DNA of 9,382 nt from JAFGED01 sp964551295 (GTDB taxonomy: Bacteria; Chloroflexota; Anaerolineae; B4-G1): NCBI GenBank assembly GCA_964551295.1, contig CAZKDJ010000160.1, forward strand, positions 1 through 9,382, written 5' to 3'. The notes beneath the pieces are model-generated. The model had not been told where the DNA came from. It worked only from the letters and a program-made list of their open reading frames with translations, and searched no databases. The translations under genes were made by a program, and so were the position numbers. Shown in pieces: positions 1-5,506 of this stretch (its first letter is position 1; each line of letters opens with the position of its first letter).

Positions 1-214
1 CCTTCTTGTTGGCGTTGGCCCTTTTGGGGGTGGTTGGGGTGGGCTTGGAGGCGGAAGTCCTGGGGCCGTGCTGCGTCTACTTTGGGGGGGGGGGTGGGTT
101 CGTCCGCGTCACGGCCAGTAAAGCAGAAGGGCAGACGGCGGTGGATCTGGAGACCCGCGAGTGGGATTATCACGTCAGGCAATTCATGCAAAAGATTGGT
201 TGAGGGAGGACGAA
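1..214. other. G-rich segment without a convincing gene
   Basis: This stretch precedes the ferredoxin gene. Its plus strand carries several G-tracts (26-30, 36-39, 41-43) and an 11-base G homopolymer at 84-94 followed by GGG at 96-98. One plus-strand frame is open from the left edge to a TGA at 201-203, just before the ferredoxin Shine-Dalgarno. Its last 30 or so residues (ending in HVRQFMQKIG) look mildly protein-like, so it could be the tail of an upstream gene. The G11 run makes the frame uncertain and I recognise no family. No clear promoter was found for the ferredoxin gene. Confidence 0.4.
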
Positions 215-457
215 ATGAGTGACAAGATCAAAGTGACCATCGATCGAGAAGAGTGCATTCTTTGCGGTGCGTGTTGGGCCGATTGCCCCGAGGTGTTCGA
301 GGAGGGGCCGGACGAGGGACTGAGCCAGATCGTCATGGCCTACCAAGTGGGCGGCGACCCTGCTGTGGGCGGGGTGCCCGCCGATCTGGAGGACTGCGTC
401 ACCACCGCCGCCGAGGGCTGCCCGGTAGAGATCATTCACGTGGAAGAGGGAGAATGA
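215..457 (+). CDS. Mono-cluster [4Fe-4S] ferredoxin
   Basis: An 80-residue cytoplasmic one-electron carrier. A C-x2-C-x2-C-x3-C-P motif lies at C14, C17, C20 and C24, with further cysteines at C61 and C69 (GCP). This matches the Thermotoga-type layout, where the first three Cys and the last one (C69) bind the single [4Fe-4S] cluster while C24 and C61 can form a disulfide. The rest is acidic, as is usual for ferredoxins. The ATG at 215 was chosen because GAGGGAGGA (202-210) sits at good spacing; an in-frame upstream ATG at 161 would add 18 residues with no conserved sequence. The stop overlaps the next start in ATGA, so the two genes are probably translationally coupled. It is the natural electron donor for the ferredoxin:thioredoxin reductase it overlaps, and possibly a partner of the hydrogenase downstream (inference). 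Confidence 0.93.
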   Translation: MSDKIKVTIDREECILCGACWADCPEVFEEGPDEGLSQIVMAYQVGGDPAVGGVPADLEDCVTTAAEGCPVEIIHVEEGE

Positions 458-984
458 GCGAAGAAACTGACGTTCCTCAGGAAAAGATAGACGCGCTGTA
501 CGAGCGCTTGGATCGGGAGGCCGAGTCCTCCGGTTACCATCTCAACCCTGACGTCGATTTCACCAAGGGGTTGGTGGAGGGGCTGCTGATCAACGAGGCG
601 CGGTACGGCTATTGGGCCTGTCCCTGCCGGCTGGCCGACGGGGACAAGCAGAAGGACCTGGACATCATCTGCCCCTGCGACTATCGCGATGCCGACCTGC
701 TGGACTGGGGCGCGTGTTACTGCGCGCTCTACGTCTCGGAGGACGTGCTGCGCGGTAAGAAGGTGGTGGGCTCCATCCCAGAGCGTCGGCCGACCGACGA
801 GGGCGAGCGACCCCAGAACCAGCCTGCCCGCGCCCCGACCAAGCCCGGAGGGGAGGATAGGGACGAGGACGCGCTGCCTGTCTGGCGCTGCCGGGTGTGT
901 GGCTACTTGTGCGCCCGCGAGAGGCCGCCGGGCGTCTGTCCTATCTGCGGGGCCAAACACGACCGTTTCGAGCGCTTCTGGTAA
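454..984 (+). CDS. Ferredoxin:thioredoxin reductase catalytic subunit with rubredoxin-like tail
   Basis: A 176-residue fusion. Residues about 10-110 are the FTR catalytic (beta) domain, which uses a [4Fe-4S] cluster next to a redox-active disulfide to pass electrons from ferredoxin to thioredoxin or a related protein. The six signature cysteines are all present as CPC (56, 58), CPC (73, 75) and CYC (88, 90). Their spacing is CPC-x14-CPC-x12-CYC, versus the plant pattern CPC-x16-CPC-x8-CHC. A charged, Pro-rich linker (110-141) leads to a short rubredoxin-like knuckle pair, CRVCGY (146, 149) and CPICGA (162, 165), resembling the C-terminal domain of rubrerythrin and likely binding one iron. C153 is an extra cysteine between the knuckles. 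The start overlaps the ferredoxin stop by 4 bases. No variable (alpha) FTR subunit or thioredoxin is in the window. The FTR assignment is firm; the target protein is unknown. Confidence 0.9.
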   Translation: MSEETDVPQEKIDALYERLDREAESSGYHLNPDVDFTKGLVEGLLINEARYGYWACPCRLADGDKQKDLDIICPCDYRDADLLDWGACYCALYVSEDVLRGKKVVGSIPERRPTDEGERPQNQPARAPTKPGGEDRDEDALPVWRCRVCGYLCARERPPGVCPICGAKHDRFERFW

Positions 985-994
985 GTTAATTCTG

Positions 995-1049
995 TAGGTC
1001 ACGCTTGCAGTGACGTTTGTTGGCGCGGTCACGTTAAGAACGTGACCTA
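995..1049. repeat. Double-hairpin REP/MITE-like palindromic element
   Basis: The 55-bp element is bounded by an inverted pair, TAGGTCACG (995-1003) and CGTGACCTA (1041-1049). Inside are two hairpins. The left one has arms GTCAC (998-1002) and GTGAC (1010-1014), with inner GC/GC pairing. The right one is a perfect 9-bp stem, GGTCACGTT (1027-1035) and AACGTGACC (1039-1047), with a 3-base loop. It fills the gap between the FTR stop and the lipoprotein gene. There is no long T-tract, so a classical terminator is unlikely, although the right hairpin could slow transcription or stabilise the upstream mRNA end. The structure is typical of a dispersed repetitive extragenic element. Confidence 0.7.
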
Positions 1050-1073
1050 TGTTTTATGGAAAGTGGTGATCTT

Positions 1074-2378
1074 GTGAGTGCGAAACGGTCGACGTTTGTT
1101 TTCATGCTACTGCTCAGCCTGCTGCTGGCAGGCTGCCGGTGTGTACAGGGCCTGTTGCACACACTGGTCGACGTGACGCCTGCGCCGACCGCAGTTCCGT
1201 TGCCCACGGCGCGGCTCACCGTCGAGGGGGCGACTCGTGCGCCCTCAGCGACCGATATCCCGACGGCGACCCGTCCGCCGGAGGCGACGACGTCCACCAC
1301 GGCGGCTACTGCCGCCGCGCCCGCTTCCACGCGCGTCGTGCTGCCTCAGGAGACGATCAACTTGCCGCCGGGGTTCGGCATCTCGGTCTTTGTCTCCGGT
1401 CTCAGCGACCCGCGCATGATGGGCCTGGGGCTGGATGGCGCCCTATACGTCGCCGAGCGCGGCGCCGGGCGCATCGTGCGCCTGCCCGATCGCGATGGTG
1501 ACGGTGTGGCCGAAGACGTCGAGGTCGTCGCCGATGGACTGCGCACGCCTAGCTCCATCGCCTTTTATACGGACGGCTCGCTCTACGTCGGCGAGACGAC
1601 GCGCATCCTGCGGCTGAGCGATCCGGACGGGGATGGTGTTTTCCAGGAGCAGGAGGTGATCGTCGACGGCCTGCCCAGCGGCGGGCACTCCACCCGCACC
1701 GTTCTGTTCAGCTCGGATGGAGCGCATCTCTACGTCTCCGTCGGCTCCTCGTGCAACGTGTGTGTGGAGCAGGATGAGCGCCGGGCGACCATCATACGCT
1801 ACAATCCGGATGGCAGCGGTGGAGAGGTCTATGCCCGCGGGCTGCGCAACGCTGTGGGCATCACGTTCCGTCCGAGGATGGACGAGCTATGGGTCACCAA
1901 CAACGGGCGGGATTGGCTGGGCGACGATCAGCCGCCGGAGACGATCTATGTGGTCGACCAGGGCGACGACGCCGGCTGGCCGCGCTGCCACGCCGCCCGG
2001 ATCGTAGATCCCGATCTGGGCGAGGCGGGGGATTGTGAGGGGGTGGCCGAGCCGGTGGTGGAGATGCAGGCACATACGGCGCCGCTGGGGCTGGGGTTTT
2101 ACACCGGCGAGCAGTTCCCGGAGGAATATCGGGGCGATCTGTTCGTCGCGCTTCACGGCTCGTGGAACCGCACGGTGCCCGTTGGGTACAAGGTGGTGCG
2201 CGTCCCCATGGAGGATGGAGAACCCGGCGCCGTGCAGGACTTTGCCGTCGGCTGGCTGCGCGAGGATGGTTCGAATTGGGGCCGGCCAGTCGACGTGCTC
2301 GCCGGGGCGGACGGCAGCCTGTTCATCTCGGATGATGCGGGCGGTGTGATCTACCGGGTCTTTTACGCCGCCGAGTAA
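1074..2378 (+). CDS. PQQ-type glucose/sorbosone dehydrogenase-like lipoprotein
   Basis: A 434-residue exported protein of the soluble glucose dehydrogenase/sorbosone dehydrogenase (COG2133-like) beta-propeller family. An n-region KR, a hydrophobic stretch and lipobox LLAG-C (C21) indicate a lipoprotein anchored outside the membrane. Residues about 35-90 are a Thr/Pro/Ala-rich linker and about 91-431 form the propeller. Family landmarks are H205 in GGHSTR (position of the catalytic His of soluble GDH), R258 in GLRN, GWP at 301-303, and AHTAPLGLGFY near 333. Two Asp-rich turns, DRDGDG (139-144) and DPDGDG (183-188), look like calcium-binding loops. Cys pairs C227/C230 and C305/C321 could form disulfides. 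The GTG at 1074 is preferred because a purine-rich GGAAAG (1058-1063) precedes it; an in-frame ATG at 1056 lacks a ribosome site and adds six residues. Substrate and PQQ use are unproven, and some members of this fold are not PQQ enzymes. Confidence 0.85.
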   Translation: MSAKRSTFVFMLLLSLLLAGCRCVQGLLHTLVDVTPAPTAVPLPTARLTVEGATRAPSATDIPTATRPPEATTSTTAATAAAPASTRVVLPQETINLPPGFGISVFVSGLSDPRMMGLGLDGALYVAERGAGRIVRLPDRDGDGVAEDVEVVADGLRTPSSIAFYTDGSLYVGETTRILRLSDPDGDGVFQEQEVIVDGLPSGGHSTRTVLFSSDGAHLYVSVGSSCNVCVEQDERRATIIRYNPDGSGGEVYARGLRNAVGITFRPRMDELWVTNNGRDWLGDDQPPETIYVVDQGDDAGWPRCHAARIVDPDLGEAGDCEGVAEPVVEMQAHTAPLGLGFYTGEQFPEEYRGDLFVALHGSWNRTVPVGYKVVRVPMEDGEPGAVQDFAVGWLREDGSNWGRPVDVLAGADGSLFISDDAGGVIYRVFYAAE

Positions 2379-2383
2379 GCTTG

Positions 2384-2389
2384 TATAAT
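2384..2389 (+). promoter_or_regulatory. Candidate -10 element for the hydrogenase genes
   Basis: A consensus TATAAT at 2384-2389 lies in the 45-bp gap between the lipoprotein stop and the hydrogenase small subunit. The hexamer 17 bp upstream (TTTTAC, 2361-2366) is a poor -35 match. Transcription would start near 2396, giving a leader of about 28 bases that contains the ribosome site AGGAGAG (2408-2414), 9 bases before the ATG. This would let the hydrogenase pair be transcribed independently of the upstream genes. Confidence 0.5.
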
Positions 2390-2423
2390 ACTGTGCAGTC
2401 TTGGCTTAGGAGAGTGCTATTCA

Positions 2424-3272
2424 ATGAACACATTCGCCGTACTTCAGCTTTCCGGCTGCGCCGGGTGTGAGGTGTCGCTTCTCAATGCCGAGGAGTGGGT
2501 CGGGGAGCACCGGTTGGTGTACATGCCGTTGGTGCTCTCGGCTGCCAATGTGCCGCAGGTGGATATCCTGCTGGTGAGCGGCGGCGTGCGCACCGACGAG
2601 GATCTCTACAACCTGCGTCGGGCTGCCAGCCGCGCCGAGTGCGTGGTGGCCGTGGGCACGTGCGCCATCTCTGGGGGCGTGCCCAGCCTAGGCGACCGCG
2701 ACGAGGTACGCGAGCTTTTCATCGCCGAGGAGGGACGGCGCCACGTGCCACGCCTGCTGCCCCGGTGCAGCCCCATCGATACGGCGGTGGACGTGGCGCT
2801 CTATCTACCCGGCTGTCCCCCGACCCCCGAGCTCTTTATGGCCGCACTGACGTGGCCGGCCGAGTTCGAGGCCAGCACCATCGTCTGCCGGGAGTGCGGG
2901 CGCAAAAAGCTCAAAGACATGCGGCCCACGCACCTGCTCGGTTTCCAGAAAGGGGAGATACTGCCCGACGTGTGCCTGATCAACCAGGGCTTTTTGTGCA
3001 TCGGCTCCTCGACCCGTGGTGGCTGCCGGGCACCCTGCCCCCGCGCTGGGCACCCGTGCGTCGGCTGCCGGGGGCCGTCCGATGTGCTCATCGAGAAGGA
3101 GTCGAGCGCCTGGTTCTCTAGCATCCAGCGCGTTTTCAAGGCGCTGACCGACATACCGCCCGAGGAGATCGAGGCCGCTCTGCGCTCGCCCCAGTACGCG
3201 CTGTTCCTGTTCCAGTTCTCAGATTATGCTGCGCCTGAGCGCCCGCCCAGGCCGAAAGAGAAGGTGCTGTAA
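2424..3272 (+). CDS. [NiFe] hydrogenase small subunit, group 3-like
   Basis: A 282-residue electron-transfer subunit that relays electrons between the Ni-Fe site of the large subunit and external partners. C12 and C15 (GCAGC), C80 (GTCAISGG) and C131 (GCPP) are the proximal [4Fe-4S] ligands of the family. Eight more cysteines in the C-terminal half (C155, C158, C184, C192, C201, C205, C212, C215) fit two further [4Fe-4S] clusters, the layout of cytoplasmic group 3 enzymes such as MvhG/FrhG. There is no Tat signal, so the enzyme is cytoplasmic. The last 15 residues are Pro/Lys-rich. AGGAGAG precedes the ATG by 9 bases. The large subunit gene begins 1 base after the stop, so the two are co-translated. 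No FrhB, MvhD/Hdr or HoxEFU partner is nearby, leaving the physiological acceptor open. Family assignment is confident; the subgroup (3c/3a-like) is inferred from motif resemblance. Confidence 0.93.
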   Translation: MNTFAVLQLSGCAGCEVSLLNAEEWVGEHRLVYMPLVLSAANVPQVDILLVSGGVRTDEDLYNLRRAASRAECVVAVGTCAISGGVPSLGDRDEVRELFIAEEGRRHVPRLLPRCSPIDTAVDVALYLPGCPPTPELFMAALTWPAEFEASTIVCRECGRKKLKDMRPTHLLGFQKGEILPDVCLINQGFLCIGSSTRGGCRAPCPRAGHPCVGCRGPSDVLIEKESSAWFSSIQRVFKALTDIPPEEIEAALRSPQYALFLFQFSDYAAPERPPRPKEKVL

Positions 3273-3273
3273 G

Positions 3274-4584
3274 ATGGCCAGGCTGACGTTTCCGATGAGC
3301 CGCATCGAGGGGCACGCCCAGGTGGTCATCGAGGTGGAGAATGGAAAGGTGGTCTCCGCGCGCTTCCAGGCGACCGAGTTTCGCGGCTTTGAGTATCTGG
3401 TGCAGGGGGTGCCGGCAGAGCAGATGATGGTGATCGTGCCCCGCATCTGCGGGGTCTGCTCGACGGCGCACCATGTGGCCGCGGTCAAGGCGCTGGAGGA
3501 TATCTACGGTGTCACGCCGCCTCCGCTGGCGCAGACGATTCGCGAGCTGCTGATGCTGGGCCAGACCGTGCAGAACCAGGCCACGTCGCTCTTTCTATTC
3601 ACCATGCCCGACCGGCTGGGTGTCGCCTCCATCTACCAATTAGCGCAGGCGACGAGCGCGGATGAGGCGCAGACCAGGATCGCCACGCGGGCGCTGCACG
3701 TGCGGGCGGTGGGCACGCACCTGATCACGACGGCGGGCGGCCAGTTCATCCACCCGATCAAGGCCGTCATCGGCGGCGTCATTAGCGGCATTGGGCCGGA
3801 GCAGGCCGCCGCCATGCGCGAGGAGGCGATCGCGGCGCTGCCCGTCGCGTGTGAGCTGTTTGATGCTTACTGGGAGATGTCGGTGGCGCTGAAGGAGCGC
3901 ATCGGCACCTGGGGCGACGACGCGCCCGCTTGCTACATCGCTGCTGTCGCCGATACGCGTCCCGATTATACCGGCGATGCCATCCGCGTGTTGTGCCCCG
4001 ATAAGGTGCGCGATACCTTTGCCGCACGCGACTTTCGAGATCACCTGATCTACGAGGAGACCGACTATAGCTACGCCGGCCGGACCAGTTATCGGGGAAA
4101 CGTCATGCGGGCCAACAGCCTGGCGCGCATCAACATGGCGCAGGCGATGGGCACGCCCCGGGCCGACGCGTATCTGGCGCGCTTCCGGGAGGCGTTCGGC
4201 CAACCAGCCCACGCCATCCTACTCTACGATCTGGCGCGCGGCATCGAACTGGTCTATGCGTTAGAGCGGGCGACCGAGATCCTGGCCCAGCCGCTCGAAG
4301 GAGAGGATACCGCCGTCCCTTACAGCCCGCGCGATGGTGAGGGATATGGCCTGGTCGAGGCCCCGCGTGGCCCCTTGATCCATCGCTACGTGGTCGAGAA
4401 TGGACGCATCGCCCACGCTGACTTTATCATTCCCACGGTGCACAACGTGATGGCCATCGAGCGGGCGCTGCGCGTGGCGGCCGAGCGGTACATCACCCCG
4501 GAGCGGGTGGACATGGAACTTGAGCACGCTGTGGGGCGGGTCGTGCGCGCTTTCGATCCCTGCATTGCCTGTGCGACGCACTGA
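3274..4584 (+). CDS. [NiFe] hydrogenase large subunit without C-terminal extension
   Basis: A 436-residue catalytic subunit for reversible H2 oxidation. The N-terminus carries the conserved SRIEGH motif (Glu12) and the L1 motif RICGVCSTAHH, with Ni-Fe ligands C59 and C62. The C-terminal L5 motif is DPCIACATH, with ligands C430 and C433 and the terminal H436. The EFRGFEYLVQG region before L1 resembles the F420-nonreducing (Mvh-type) group 3 subunits. The stop codon follows directly after the terminal His, so there is no peptide for a HycI/HoxW-type maturation endopeptidase to remove, as in the carbon-monoxide-linked and H2-sensing enzymes. The ATG at 3274 was chosen because it lies 1 base after the small-subunit stop and begins the conserved sequence; an in-frame ATG at 3226 overlaps the small subunit and adds unconserved residues. 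No hyp maturation genes are in the window. Confidence 0.93.
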   Translation: MARLTFPMSRIEGHAQVVIEVENGKVVSARFQATEFRGFEYLVQGVPAEQMMVIVPRICGVCSTAHHVAAVKALEDIYGVTPPPLAQTIRELLMLGQTVQNQATSLFLFTMPDRLGVASIYQLAQATSADEAQTRIATRALHVRAVGTHLITTAGGQFIHPIKAVIGGVISGIGPEQAAAMREEAIAALPVACELFDAYWEMSVALKERIGTWGDDAPACYIAAVADTRPDYTGDAIRVLCPDKVRDTFAARDFRDHLIYEETDYSYAGRTSYRGNVMRANSLARINMAQAMGTPRADAYLARFREAFGQPAHAILLYDLARGIELVYALERATEILAQPLEGEDTAVPYSPRDGEGYGLVEAPRGPLIHRYVVENGRIAHADFIIPTVHNVMAIERALRVAAERYITPERVDMELEHAVGRVVRAFDPCIACATH

Positions 4585-4640
4585 GAGCGTAGGACAAATC
4601 GCCCGTTTACCTTTTTCATTTACGCCCACCTCCACCTAAT

Positions 4641-4656
4641 CTCCTCCACCGAGGAG
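4641..4656 (+). terminator. Weak hairpin downstream of the hydrogenase genes
   Basis: CTCCTC (4641-4646) and GAGGAG (4651-4656) form a perfect 6-bp stem with a CACC loop, 57 bases after the large subunit stop. No T-tract follows, so Rho-independent termination is doubtful. It lies between the hydrogenase genes and the next promoter, where a transcript end would be expected. Confidence 0.25.
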
Positions 4657-4697
4657 CAGGAACTTGGAATGGCCGTCTCCTCCCCTGTGCGAACGCG

Positions 4698-4721
4698 CAT
4701 TGCGAATGTGCTCATTGCACA
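4698..4721. promoter_or_regulatory. Candidate operator overlapping the -35 element
   Basis: TGTGC (4707-4711) and GCACA (4717-4721) form an inverted repeat with a 5-base spacer, loosely CRP-like in shape. The hexamer CATTGC is also directly repeated at 4698-4703 and 4713-4718, 15 bases apart. Both patterns cover the -35 box of the promoter at 4715-4743, where a bound protein would block or modulate transcription. The adjacent winged-helix protein may bind here itself, since OmpR-type regulators often use direct repeats, but their usual spacing is nearer 10-11 bases. This is inference. Confidence 0.35.
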
Positions 4722-4743
4722 CGTCCCGGGATTGTGCTATACT
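4715..4743 (+). promoter_or_regulatory. Strong sigma70-type promoter with extended -10
   Basis: TTGCAC (4715-4720) is separated by exactly 17 bp from TATACT (4738-4743), with TGC just before the -10 giving an extended -10 (TGnTATACT). Transcription would start near 4750, giving a leader of about 90 bases before the winged-helix regulator. The leader contains the 10-bp palindrome AGGGATCCCT (4801-4810). This is the best promoter in the window. Confidence 0.7.
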
Positions 4744-4838
4744 GACTCCGTTCATCCGAGCGGCGGCGAAGGTCTGCCACGATGGCCCAAGGACAGTAAT
4801 AGGGATCCCTGGTCTCTACTGACGGGGAACGGTGTTCT

Positions 4839-5321
4839 GTGGAGGATGATAGCTGCGCGCGCTGGAGGATGGCGTCTTTCACCCCCACGCTGGTTGAGAT
4901 CTCTCCCGCCTTCCTGCGCATCGTGGGCATGCCGAGCGAGGTGCGCAAGGCGGTGGAGCGGGCGCTGGAGCGGCGCAAGAGCGCGCAGGCCCAGGGGGGC
5001 GAGGGTCACAAGCGGGTCTTGCAGGCCGGTGGCTTTTTTATGAACCTGGATCAGCACACGGCGACCGTGGATGGGCGGGACGTGGAGTTGACGTCCCAGG
5101 AGTTCAAGCTGCTGGCGTACCTCATGCAGAACGCGCACCGCGTGGTGGGCCCGCCCGAACTGGTGCGGGTGGCGCGCGATTATGATCCGGACAGCCTCAA
5201 CGAGGCGCGCCAGATCATCAAATGGTACATCCACCGTCTGCGCAAGCAGGTTGAGCCCGATCCGTCTAGCCCGCGGCACATCGTGAACATCCGGGGCGTG
5301 GGGTACAGGTTCGAGGAGTGA
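4839..5321 (+). CDS. OmpR/PhoB-type winged-helix regulator lacking a receiver domain
   Basis: A 160-residue DNA-binding transcription factor. Residues about 62-159 form a complete OmpR/PhoB C-terminal winged helix: the N-terminal beta strands (DQHTATVDGRDVELT), the scaffold helix (SQEFKLLAYLMQNAHRVV), a recognition helix around 121-138 (NEARQIIKWYIHRLRKQ) and the wing motif RGVGYRF at 152-158. There is no phospho-acceptor receiver domain. The first 60 residues contain a short amphipathic stretch (about 20-50, PAFLRIVGMPSEVRKAVERA) and a flexible Gly/Gln linker, so the protein is either constitutive or takes its signal through that segment or a partner. The GTG at 4839 is preferred because GGGGA (4824-4828) sits at good spacing; an in-frame ATG at 4869 has GGAGG too close to serve as a ribosome site. 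A strong promoter precedes it. Its targets are unknown; the downstream transporter or its own promoter are the nearest candidates. Confidence 0.85.
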   Translation: MEDDSCARWRMASFTPTLVEISPAFLRIVGMPSEVRKAVERALERRKSAQAQGGEGHKRVLQAGGFFMNLDQHTATVDGRDVELTSQEFKLLAYLMQNAHRVVGPPELVRVARDYDPDSLNEARQIIKWYIHRLRKQVEPDPSSPRHIVNIRGVGYRFEE

Positions 5322-5328
5322 GGATGGT

Positions 5329-5363
5329 CACCCCCACCTAGCCTCCCCCTCGATGGGGAGGGA
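5329..5363. repeat. C-rich hairpin repeat, copy 1
   Basis: CACCCCCAC is followed by a hairpin with arms CCTCCCC (5342-5348) and GGGGAGG (5355-5361) and a CTCGAT loop. It begins 8 bases after the regulator stop and is nearly the same as copy 2 at 5443-5477, in the same orientation. It resembles dispersed extragenic palindromes; no coding role is seen. Confidence 0.65.
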
Positions 5364-5442
5364 CCGGAGATCCATTTTCGAGATGGGAGGGGCGAGTCGA
5401 AGGCAAGTTCTCCCTCACGGGCGGAAGGGGGTATGCCAAAGC

Positions 5443-5477
5443 CACCCCCACTTGACCTCCCCCATCGAGGGGGAGGC
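5443..5477. repeat. C-rich hairpin repeat, copy 2
   Basis: CACCCCCAC is followed by a perfect 8-bp stem, CCTCCCCC (5456-5463) and GGGGGAGG (5469-5476), with loop ATCGA. It ends 30 bases before the transporter start, so in the mRNA it would be a stable leader hairpin. Together with copy 1 and about 80 bases between them, it forms a roughly 150-bp element that may be one MITE-like unit. Confidence 0.65.
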
Positions 5478-5506
5478 ACTTGAATGCAGCAGGATGGAGA
5501 ACTTGT

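Noticed and set aside
26..98. G-quadruplex in the first 100 bases
   Set aside because: The G-tracts are sufficient on paper, but tract lengths and loops are irregular and no regulatory link is visible. Kept only as the homopolymer observation.
436..1032. Long minus-strand open frame opposite the FTR gene
   Set aside because: The plus strand carries a clear FTR-rubredoxin protein with all signature Cys. The antisense translation has no family features and reflects GC-rich codon bias.
1027..1047. Rho-independent terminator after the FTR gene
   Set aside because: The 9-bp hairpin is perfect but is followed by TATGTTTTATGG rather than a U-run, and it is part of a larger palindromic element.
4782..4799. 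Five-codon leader frame (MAQGQ) in the regulator 5' leader
   Set aside because: It has a start and stop and a GAAGG 9 bases upstream, but such tiny frames are expected by chance and nothing links it to attenuation.
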